Below, piece after piece: positions 44,765 through 53,990 of a DNA stretch of 64,000 nucleotides (position 1 is the first letter of the stretch; every line of letters starts with the position of its first letter). The notes beneath the pieces were generated by a model, which did not search any database, was not told the origin of the DNA, and saw only the letters and a list, made by a program, of their open reading frames with translations. Made by a program: the position numbers and the translations under genes. Origin of the DNA: Tillandsia leiboldiana (Eukaryota; Streptophyta; Magnoliopsida; Poales; Bromeliaceae); NCBI GenBank assembly GCA_029204045.2, contig CM055069.1:25524825-25588824 (forward strand), written 5' to 3'.

Positions 44765-45578
44765 CAACATCAACATCCAAACGGAGAGTCATCAAGTGGG
44801 GGGAGTCGGACGAAGAAACTCGTTGAGGCATATCAACAACGTCTTGCGGAATCTAAGAGATGCCAAGCATTCAAGAAGTTGAGAAGCAACGACTTGAGAA
44901 TCAAGACGAGAATCATGCTTTAAAGATCAAACTTCATGATCTCGAGTGACGGAGGAACGAGAGCTTTTATTGGATAATAATAAAATCCTCCAGGAAAAGA
45001 TAAATCAATCGGAAACGATCATTAATTCCCATATTGACAAGATTGATTTTCTAGAAAAACAGTTTGAGGAAATTCATGTCACCAACCAAGCATTGACCAA
45101 GCAAGTTCATGAACTCAAATCCGACATACAAAGGCTTTCAACCGTTTCCAAGAAACTAGATTGTATGTGCGGATTAGGTCAAATAAGAAAGGTTGGTTTG
45201 GGATTCAAAAAGGACCAAACTGTGCATGCTTCAAGTTCCACAATGAAATTGAAAGGAAGAACTTGTCACTTATGTGGACTTGAAGGACATTTGGTGAAGA
45301 ATTGCCCGAAAAAGAGAAAGAAGAGTCCTTCGGCAACTTCATCTACGGAGCGAACTCAACGGAATCAAAAGACACATCAAGTCAAAGGAGTTCACTCAAC
45401 CCACCAAAGGTCCGAGCCACAATATCAATCATACAAGTGGATCACTACGAGGCAAAGACCTAAGGTGGACCAACAGTCAAAGCGGACAACCCCCGGCCAC
45501 AACGAATCAAGACAACCCAAAATCCAGCGATTTGGATTCGGAAAGGTGATATCTTTCCTTGTCTTAAGTTCTAAATAG
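44765..45578 (+). pseudogene. gag: Gag (second Sirevirus family), C-terminal part
   Basis: The beginning is cut by the LTR junction inside the acidic Ser/Glu-rich linker. A coiled coil follows (ERELLLDNNKILQEKINQSE...) and a CCHC knuckle (C-H-L-C-GLEG-H-LVKN-C), then a basic tail ending at a TAA/TAG close to 45578. The frame is disturbed near 44800-44950 (CTCGAGTGACGGAGG here for CTCGAGGAGG in the - strand copy). It matches 52365-53160 on the other strand at high identity. No pol follows it. Confidence 0.75.
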
Positions 45579-47171
45579 CTTATGACTGTATGTAATGCTT
45601 TGATTGGTTTTCCTTTCATATCTTTCTGAATCTCTGCATTACATGTTTTCAATGCTCTTCGTTTTTATGTTTTGTTTTTTAAACAAAAGGATTTTAACGA
45701 ACAAGTGCATTGAATAAAAAGGGTTTTCACTTTCAATCACTCCAATTTAATTTTATTTGAATTATCAACTTACTCCATAATCATAATCTTGAAGATACTT
45801 CATTATAGGAGTTTTTGATATTATAAGCATCAAATTTTAGAAATCTTGTGTGATCTTTAGATGCTTAATCTATCTCGGTTGTGTGAATTCATTGTGATAA
45901 ACGTGAGACAACCGATAGACTAAAATTTGGGATTTAATTCTTTCACGTAAGAGATTGCATTCTTACAAGGGTATTGAAATGTTTTGCAAAAGATGTGGAA
46001 AGAGTTACATCCGAAAGGAGTGTGAAAACTACCACCACATGTAGGAAAGAGCTGCCACCCCCCGTCGTCCGGTCTGTGTGTGAAGCTACCACATGTTATG
46101 GATGCTTGAAAAATATTTATGAAATTTTATTTAGTTGAAGCATTCGGAGATTTAATTTAAAGCTCTTATTTTGAACAATCTCCTGGTTGGTATAAGGTGG
46201 GATAGTTGAAAGATGCTCAAAGAGCCACCCTTAGGTATTTTAGTGCTTATCTCAAATTTGAAAGGGTAAAATTCAAAAATTGATGTCATTTGGAAATCTC
46301 TGTAAGTCATCTTTTTAAATCCGTTACATCTTGATAGACTTTGGATCTCAAGATTATTTTTGATGACTTGTGTTTGATGAATATAAACATGAAAAACGGT
46401 TTATAATGTTTTACCTTATTTTTCATGATTTTGAAGTAAATCTTTTTAATTTTGTGAAATTAATTGGATTGAATGGCATCTGTGTGAATTCATTGTTTAA
46501 AGCACTTAAATTATTTTCTTGATGGAATACAAATCGGTAATTCAAATATTTCAAAATCTGGATTTGTTTCAAGAAATTATTTGATTTTTGCTTTCTGGTA
46601 CAGGTACGCAATCTGCATTTTTGTTATATACCGGAACTGAGTTTTTATCTCTCTTTCTCTATGAACTAATATTGTTAGTGATTTCCTTTTGTCTAGTATG
46701 TTCACTGTTTGACAATTTGTGACAAAAAGGGGGAGAACAGAAATTAATGATCGTATCACAAAGGGGGAGAACATAAATGGCTCAAGACAGGGGGAGAACA
46801 TGGAGAACATGGAGAACATGTTAGAGATGCTCATGATAGGGGGAGATAAAAAAGGACTGAAAAAGCCGAAAAACAAAAGAACCAAAAGGACGAATCAAAT
46901 GTAGGATTCTAATTTCTAACGACTAACGTTTGATTTTGTTTGGAGTTTTGTTTTGCAGGAATTACACCACGTTAAGACTCCAAGTCCTAAGTCATAGAGT
47001 ATGTTCTAGGACAGTTTGGTTCAAATGTAATTTTGTATTTATTGGATCTTTCACGCAAAGAAATCAATGTTTTGGTGATAACATTGAATTTCAACTTTTT
47101 GGTTTAAGATGAGTGACTTGAGCGCTTTTATGTATTTTTGGGTTTGTCACGAAATTGCCAAAGGGGGAGAT
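45579..47171 (+). other. 3' noncoding region directly after gag, with structured block and multiple polypurine tracts
   Basis: No pol lies between gag and the LTR. Holds the conserved block (45992-46228), then AT-rich sequence, then four short tracts of the GGGGGAGA type within 46724-46847, an acceptor-like TTTTGCAG near 46957 and the main tract AAAGGGGGAGA before 47172. Repeated polypurine tracts are a Sirevirus hallmark. Confidence 0.65.
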
Positions 47172-48541
47172 TGTTACGGCATTTTGGTGTTGGCATATTT
47201 GGTGAGTCAAGTCAGTGAGTTGAGTCGGAGTCTTAAAGGGATCAAATTGTCAATCAGCAATCAAAGACTTAGAGAAGATTCAACAAGAGCTCAAGTTGAC
47301 ACTCAGTGTCTTGAGTCTTGAAGATTGAAGTTGAAGAATTGTGGATCAGTTACATCAATCTCAAGAAGAAAGTATTCAAAAGGATCAGGTATGTTTAACT
47401 AAATAATTGTGGTGATCCGAATACTTTCTTATAGTGTAGAAACACTTGGATGATCTTTTAATTGCATAAAAATCAAAAACTGGACATGGGACATGTTTAG
47501 GATCCGGATCAGACCTTGCAATCCGGATCCGAAGGGTACTTGTTCATTGGCAATTTCAATCCGGATCCTAGGCCATTCCGATCCGGATCCCGAACATGGG
47601 ACTTTGCTGAATTGCATGAACGATCCGGATCGGACCTTGCAATCCGGATCCCGAACCCTTGGTTTTCTGGAATCGTCAATCTCGTTATGACGATCCGGAT
47701 CGCAGTAAATCCGATCCGGATCGCCGTCCTGAAAATTTCCAGATAAGGTATGTTTTTGATTCTTATCTCTTTCCAAAGGTTTCTAAACTATAAATAGACA
47801 TTTAGGGTTTCTCAAAATCGTGGGTTCTCTACCGATTAATTTATAAAACACTTGAGAGCAACCCTAGAGGCTAGGTTTTCATTGTTCTTCTTAATAGCCT
47901 CTTTTAGGTCAATTCGACGGTTCTTCCAAGATCTATCTTTTGTCGAATTGATCTAATCTTTGCTTAGAGATTTTTCCCATGGATCTTTATTGATAATCTA
48001 AGCAAAGGATCACCATCGAAGTTAATATTCTTATCGACTGAGTTTGCGTCGTGGATTCGACGTGGCATCGTGGATTCGGTGTGCTAAAGGCGTTTCGTGG
48101 ATTCGAAACGTGTGCTCGTGGATTCGAGTGGCGTTCGTGGATTCGAACGTGTGCAGTGGGCGTGCAAAATCGGTGGAGCGCGAGGTCCAAGAAATTGAAT
48201 GAGGGGTTAAATCCGTGGAGACGGTAATCACCTTGTTATTCTTCTTTTCTTAGGGATTGTTATTGTGTGGATATCCAACCGGTCAGCGCAAGGTCCGAAG
48301 AAGCTGAAGGAGGGGTTGAGTCCGTGGAGTCGGTAATCACCTTGTTATTCTTCTATTCTTAGTGGATTGTTATTGCGTGTTGGTCCCGTGGTTTTTCTCC
48401 TGGATTGGAGTTTCCACGTATATCTCGGTGTGCTATTTTTATTTTCCGCATTGGTTTTCATTTTGCACTGAGATTGAGTTTTATAAGTATTACACCTATT
48501 CACCCCCCCCTCTAGTTGTTTGATAGTACCTATTTAGATCC
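47172..48541 (+). repeat. LTR of the second Sirevirus family, right end lost
   Basis: TGTTACGG start; eight TCCGGA palindromes (about 47501-47727), TATA-like CTATAAATAGAC near 47789, a 10-bp stem (47909-47918 with 47942-47951), an 11-bp stem (47958-47968 with 47997-48007), and five TGGATT hairpins (48047-48149). A ~100-bp unit is duplicated in tandem (about 48186-48370). A terminal CGTGG/CCACG hairpin has inner stem CTCC/GGAG, also closing TGGATT (48387-48418). It breaks near TTTAGATCC. Confidence 0.8.
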
Positions 48542-48554
48542 TTGTGGATCCCCT

Positions 48555-48668
48555 ATAAAAATCTACACCGAGCTCGAGGAAGAAGAAAATGGGGATAACA
48601 ATGAAAATCGTGATGCTCCAACTAGAGGGTCTGGGGCTCAACTAAATGCACCATTAGGTGCAACTCAC
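48555..48668 (-). repeat. Gypsy LTR fragment (gag-only family), part left of the TRIM
   Basis: Aligns with 56330-56445 of the full LTR (GAAAATCGTGAT, GGGCTC...AACTAAATGCAC, CAACTCAC). The exact left boundary against the Sirevirus LTR is uncertain. Confidence 0.6.
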
Positions 48669-48762
48669 TGTGACACCCCCGGAATTTGGATTAGTCCTCT
48701 ATATAAATGATATAATAGGACTAAAATCTCTAACCCGGCTATAGCATTTTGGATGGTAGCAA

Positions 48763-48836
48763 GATCCAAGAGGAACATGAGAGTTAAGCGTGCTAGAGCT
48801 AGAGTAGTTCTAGGATGGGTGACCCCCTGGGAAGTG
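48763..48836 (+). ncRNA. 5S rRNA-like domain in the left TRIM LTR (Pol III internal control region)
   Basis: About 74 bases align with the 3' two-thirds of plant 5S rRNA: GTTAAGCGTGCT (box A region), then TAGGATGGGTGACC (intermediate element and box C) and CCTGGGAAGT. The 5' third is not preserved, so it is not a ribosomal RNA gene. It may act as a Pol III promoter. The right LTR has the same at 49163-49236. Confidence 0.85.
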
Positions 48837-49162
48837 GGGCGTCACAGTTGGTATCAGAGACATTCACCAGCCGGAAATGTGAGATGAGTCTCGGCTGAGC
48901 CAGGGTTATATAGCGGGTAGAGCGAGGCTCCCCGGCTAATGACCGTTGTGAGTGGAGTGCAGCTCCTCACAAGGTCGGCTAAGGCTAGCGAGACTAGTCT
49001 CACATCGCCTGGTGCTTGTGAGTGTGCTTGAGCCTGACGTGGACGTCAGGGCTTAAAGGGGGGAAGAATGTGACACCCCCGGAATTTGGATTAGTCCTCT
49101 ATATAAATGATATAATAGGACTAAAATCTCTAACCCGGCTATAGCATTTTGGATGGTAGCAA

Positions 49163-49236
49163 GATCCAAGAGGAACATGAGAGTTAAGCGTGCTAGAGCT
49201 AGAGTAGTTCTAGGATGGGTGACCCCCTGGGAAGTG
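49163..49236 (+). ncRNA. 5S rRNA-like domain in the right TRIM LTR
   Basis: Identical to 48763-48836, including the Pol III box A, intermediate and box C segments. Confidence 0.85.
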
Positions 49237-49251
49237 GGGCGTCACACTCAC

Positions 49252-51003
49252 CCCACTGAAGCTTTCCATGCATGCGGCTGGCCCCGGGGTGCGGCGGCGG
49301 CGCGGCGGAGCAAGCTCCGGTTTGGAGCTCAATGTTCTCTAATGGCGAATTTGCACAGAGACCACCTGGAGCTCTATAACTTAGAGGGAAGGCTCCTTGG
49401 GTCACCACGAAGCTTCCCAACCATCTCCCCCCCCGGCCGGAAGTGGCCGGAGCTCCGGCTGCCGCAAAGTTATCAATTTCGGGTTCATCCATGGCCGCTT
49501 CATTTTGATGCTGCATGGGTGCCATGCAAATGCATGGGAGCACTCCTCTCATTCCCAGTAAGGCTTCTGGGTAGGTGGCCGGCGTCGGAGAAGCTCGCCG
49601 GCGCCGGAGTTGCATTCTCGGCCGCATGCATAAAAAGCTCAAAATTAGGGCATCAACTTTCTCCTAAGTTACTCTACCCTCCTCCCCCATACTTTGCAGA
49701 TTTCTTCCATATGTCCTACAGTCCCTACACACCAATTTTGGTGTGCTAAAGTCTAGTGGTTGCCGAGTTCTTCAAAGGTGGAGCTAAACTAGGTTTCCGG
49801 CGACCCCATGCCCCCGTCGGCCATAGCGCTGTGCATGGGGGCTCGGGTCTCGGCCAGTAACATCCTAAGGACCTAATAGGTCCACTTGTTAAAGGCCCCG
49901 GGCTCAAACATTCAAAGGTTAGTGAGCCTTACCTTTGCCGGACTCGAGGAAGATAGGAAGTAGCCGGATCTCACCCTCCCTCCTTCGCGCGGCTTCGGCA
50001 AGCTCCAGCAAGTCCTTCAACCACCGAGGACACCACAGGAACACCCCAGCCCTTCCTGGAAGATCTTTGATCCAAGGTTTTCCTTCCCTCACTCTCTCTC
50101 GGGTTTGCATATAATGGTGGTGCTCCTTCGTCTCCCCCAACGCTCGAGGCTGAGTCTGGGAGTTATAGTAGAGGATGGACGCTTCCAATCCCCAGTAACC
50201 CCCCCCCCATGCAAGAGCCTCAAGAATTCCAACAGCCACCCTCCAACTTAATGCATTGATTCCTTTGTAAAATGCCTTTGGGTTCGGTCACACTTAACCC
50301 TAGCATCCGAGGCTTTATCTGGAGTTGCAAAATACACCCAACACCTTGTGGTATGAAGCCCTAGCACTTAGGCACATAAAATATGAAGTTTTTATTACAA
50401 TTTAATCTATTTTGAGCACTCTTCACGCATTTCGAGACCATCCGGTCGCCATTTCGCGAAACGGACTTCGCCACGACGTCCGGCTCGTCGAGACCTGTCA
50501 GGTAGCGTATTTGTTTGGTTCGTTCGACGCTCGGATTAAAAGTCGTTCCATAAAGTTCGTCGAATTATCGCGCGTGACACGCACTTCGATGCACCCGGGT
50601 CGCCAAACGCGAAATCCGTTAGTGCCATTACGCTCAGAACGTCGAAATTAGCTAGGTTCCATTACTCATACCTCTAGGTTAAAACTCTAGATAGTGGTTC
50701 GGCCATTAGTGAAAGCGAGGGATTAAAAACTCGAGGGTTACTATTCACTTAAGTCGCGGGGCCAACTTTTGATTTCTGATTTCTGGAAGATCCGACCGTC
50801 GGATCGAAAACATATGAATATGAAACTTTTATGTTTCGACGAGACGATCGCAATGGTGATCTCGGATTTTCCAGATCAGACCCCGATCAAAAGTCGATAT
50901 TTCTGGGCCCACTATTGACACACTATCTCTCCACTTTTGCCAAAAATTAATAATTTAACATCTTTAAAAGCAAATAGAGGTTTTATAATTCTGGATTACT
51001 ACA
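49252..51003 (-). repeat. Gypsy LTR fragment (gag-only family), part right of the TRIM
   Basis: Diverged relative of 56446-58163, read on the - strand from TGTAGTAATCCAG (51003) leftward. Shared landmarks are GCGGCGG-rich sequence, a CGTCCGGCTCGTCGAGACC block, and the end CTGGATTACTACA. It sits in the 3' noncoding region of the - strand Sirevirus. Open frames here have no recognisable domain. Confidence 0.75.
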
Positions 51004-52364
51004 TGTAGATCCTGTAAAACAAAATTCCAAACAAATCAAAAGTCAGTTGTCAGAAATTAAAGTTATATCCTACATTTGATTCGTCCTTTTGGTTCTTTTT
51101 GGTTTTTCGGCTCCTTTTTCATCATCTCTTTTCTCTTTCTCCCCCTATCTTGAGCATCTCTGTTCTCCCCCTATCTCTGTTCTCCCCCTATTTCTGTTCT
51201 CCCCCTTTTTGTCACAAATTGTCAAACAGTGAATATAGGCAAAAAGAAATCACTAACAGCATTAGTTCATAGAGAAAGAGAGATAAAAGCTCAGTTCCGG
51301 TATATAACAAAAACGCAGATTTCGTACCGGTCCTCGAAGGCAAAAATCACAAAAAATCTTGAAACAAATCCAAATTTTGAAATCTTTCAAATACCGATTT
51401 GCATTCCATTAAGAAAACAATTTAAGTGCTTGAAAATAATATGAGATCACATAGATGTCATTCAATCCAATTAATTTTATAAAAATTAAAAAGATTTACT
51501 CCGAAATAATGAAAAATAAAGATAAAATATTATAAACCGTTTTTCATATTATATACGTCAAACACAAGTCATCAAAAATAATCTAGAGATCCAAACTCTA
51601 TCAAGATGTAACGGATTTACAAAGATGACTTACAGAGATTTCCAAATAACATCAATTTTGAATTTTACTCTTCTAAATTGAGATATGCACTAAAATACCT
51701 AAGGGTGGCTCTTTGAGCATCTTTTAACTATCCCACCTTATACCAACCAGGAGATTGTTCAAAATAAGGACTTTGAATTTAAATCTCCGAATGCTTCAAC
51801 TAAAAATTTCAAAAATATTTTTTTTTTTCAAGCATCCATAACATGTGGTAGCTTCACATACTAACCGGACGACCGGGGTGGCAGCTCTTTCCTACATGTG
51901 GTGGTAGTTTTCACACTCCTTTTGGATGTAACTCTTTCCACATCTTTTGCAATTCATTTCATTTCCCTTGTAAGAAAATACAATCTCTTATGTGAAAGAA
52001 TTAAATCCCAAATTTTAGTCTATCGGTTGTCTCATGTTTATCACAAAGAACTCACACAACCGAGATAGAATAATCATCTAAAGATCACACATGATTACTA
52101 AAATTTGATGAATATAATTATCAAAAACTCCTATAATGAAGTATCTTCAAGAATTATGATTATGGAGTAAAGTTGATAATTCATATAAAATTAAATTGGA
52201 GTGATTGAAAATGAAACCCTTTTTATTCAATGCACTTGTTCGTTAAAACCCTTTTGTTCAAAAACAAAACATAAAAACAAAGAGCATTGAAAACATGTAA
52301 TGCAGAGATTCAGAAAAATATGAAAGGAAAACAAATTAAAGCATTACATACAGTCATAAACTAT
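51004..52364 (-). other. 3' noncoding region of the - strand gag-only Sirevirus
   Basis: Reverse-complement match of 45579-46965. The order on the - strand is gag end, structured block (51705-51944), then four CCCCCT-containing (i.e. AGGGGGAGA) polypurine tracts (51137-51211), then a Gypsy insertion at 51003. No pol, as in the + strand copy. Confidence 0.7.
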
Positions 52365-53990
52365 TTAGAACTTAAGACAAGGAAAGATATCACCTTTCCG
52401 AATCCAAAATCGTCGGATTTTGGGTTGTCTTGATTCGTTGTGGCCGGGGGTTGTCCGCTTTGACTGTTGGTCCACCTTAGGTCTTTGCCTCGCAATGATC
52501 CACTTGTATGAATGATGTTGTGGCTCGGACCTTTGGTGGATTGAGTGAACTCTATTGAATTGATGTTGCTTTTGATTCCGTTGAGTCCGCTCCGTAGATG
52601 AAGTTGCCGAAGAATTCTTCTTTCTCCTTTTTGGGCACGTCTTCATCAAGTGTCCTTCAAGTCCACATTGGTGACATGTTCTTCCTCTCAATTTACTTGT
52701 GGAACTTGAAGCCTTCACAGTTTGGTTCTTCTTAAATCCCAAACCAACCTTGTTTGTTTGACCTAATCCGGACATACAATCAAATTTCTTGGAACCAGTT
52801 GAAAGCCTTTGTATGTCGGATTTAAGTTGATGAACTTGCTTGGTCAAAGCTTGGTTGGTGACATGAATTTCCTCAAACTGCTTTTCTAGAAAATCAATCT
52901 TGTTAATATGGGAATTAACGATCGTTTCCGATTGATTTATCTTTTCTTGGAGGATTTTATTATTATCCAATAAAAGCTCTCGTTCCTCCTCGAGATCATG
53001 AAGTTTGATCTTTAAAGCATGATTCTCGTCTTGAATCTCAAGTCGTTGCTTCCTCAACTTCTTAATATGCTTGGCCATCTTCTTTGATTCCGTAAGAAGT
53101 TGTTGATATGCCTCAACGAGTTCTTCTTCGTCCGACTCCCCCTCACTTGATGACTCTCCGCCGGATGTTGATGTTTCATGCAAAATCAAAGAAATAGAGC
53201 CAGTGATTAAAGATGATAAGCAAACATTAGAAGAGGGAATTTGAGAGGCATGAAAGGCAACGACTTTTTCCTCTTTACTTGAGGTCGATTCATTAGAAGT
53301 AGAATCGTCCCACGTTTTTGCTTGTAAAGCCTTCTTTTTATATGATTTCGGAGAAGGACAATCCGTTGAAATATGGCCGTAGCCTTTGCATCTATAACAT
53401 TGGATTTCCCCTTCGAATTCATCTTTTTCCTTAGAAGGTTTTGCAGAGCTTTTGAGGTTAGAGGATTTAGAACCCGATGATCCTTTAGATGTTTTCGAGG
53501 ATGAAGATCCATCGGTTCGATTCTTCCAAAACATCCGATGAAATTTCTTTATGATCCACGCCAATTGTTCTTCAAAATCGTCAAAAGTGATTTCATCGTC
53601 GGAACTTGATTCGCCATCTTCTTCCTTTGTAGATTTGAATGCAACACCTGTAAGCTTAGAAGAAGACTTGGAAGAAACTTGATTAGTAGGAAAAGTCATC
53701 TCATAAGTTTGTAAAGCACCTACTAATTCCTCTACTCTCATCTCATCCGGATGACTAACGGTTTCAATGGCGGTAACCTTTGCCCTAAACCGTTCCGGAA
53801 GAGTCCGAAATATCTTTCTTACAACTTTCGACTCCGGGATCTTTTCTCCTAAATTAGCGCATGTGTTGATTATATCTTGGAGTCTAGCGTAATAATCAGT
53901 AAACAATTCATGCTCATCCATATGAATAGAGTCAAATTGACTTGTAAGCATCTGGAGTTTTTGAATTTTTACTAGATTAGTACCCTCATG
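52365..53990 (-). CDS. gag: Gag of the second Sirevirus family (N-terminus cut by a Gypsy insertion)
   Basis: An undisturbed frame of about 541 codons. It starts at the THEGTNLVKIQKLQM motif of the UBN2-like gag domain; the first two codons of the apparent ORF come from the Gypsy LTR. Then come FTDYYARLQDI and LPERFRAKVTAIE, an acidic linker, a first knuckle (C-Y-R-C-KGYG-H-ISTD-C), a long Ser/Glu-rich acidic stretch, a coiled coil of about 110 residues, a second knuckle (C-H-Q-C-GLEG-H-LMKT-C) and a basic tail. The remaining N-terminal ~120 codons should lie beyond the window's right edge. No protease or pol follows, so this family would depend on enzymes from others. Confidence 0.85.
   Translation of the reverse strand, partial: HEGTNLVKIQKLQMLTSQFDSIHMDEHELFTDYYARLQDIINTCANLGEKIPESKVVRKIFRTLPERFRAKVTAIETVSHPDEMRVEELVGALQTYEMTFPTNQVSSKSSSKLTGVAFKSTKEEDGESSSDDEITFDDFEEQLAWIIKKFHRMFWKNRTDGSSSSKTSKGSSGSKSSNLKSSAKPSKEKDEFEGEIQCYRCKGYGHISTDCPSPKSYKKKALQAKTWDDSTSNESTSSKEEKVVAFHASQIPSSNVCLSSLITGSISLILHETSTSGGESSSEGESDEEELVEAYQQLLTESKKMAKHIKKLRKQRLEIQDENHALKIKLHDLEEERELLLDNNKILQEKINQSETIVNSHINKIDFLEKQFEEIHVTNQALTKQVHQLKSDIQRLSTGSKKFDCMSGLGQTNKVGLGFKKNQTVKASSSTSKLRGRTCHQCGLEGHLMKTCPKRRKKNSSATSSTERTQRNQKQHQFNRVHSIHQRSEPQHHSYKWIIARQRPKVDQQSKRTTPGHNESRQPKIRRFWIRKGDIFPCLKF
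53986..53990. other. Presumed target-site bases TCATG beside the Gypsy LTR
   Basis: The five bases abutting the LTR end at 53991. If the element is intact, TCATG should recur right after its other LTR, beyond 64000. Confidence 0.4.

Larger units (their letters stand above)
48669..49246 (+). mobile_element. Cassandra-type TRIM with 5S rRNA-like LTRs, 578 bp
   Basis: Two identical 178-bp LTRs (48669-48846, 49069-49246; TGTGACACCC...GGGGCGTCACA) around 222 internal bases. The primer site TGGTATCAGAG lies just after the first LTR (about 48849) and the polypurine tract TTAAAGGGGGGAAGAA just before the second. It encodes no protein. A perfect 5-bp target duplication CTCAC (48664-48668, 49247-49251) proves insertion into the surrounding Gypsy LTR. 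Identical LTRs indicate a recent event; proteins for movement must come from other elements. Confidence 0.93.

Noticed and set aside
48763..48836. A functional 5S rRNA gene
   Set aside because: Only the 3' two-thirds matches, and it sits inside a TRIM LTR with target duplication and primer site, so it is a derived Pol III domain.
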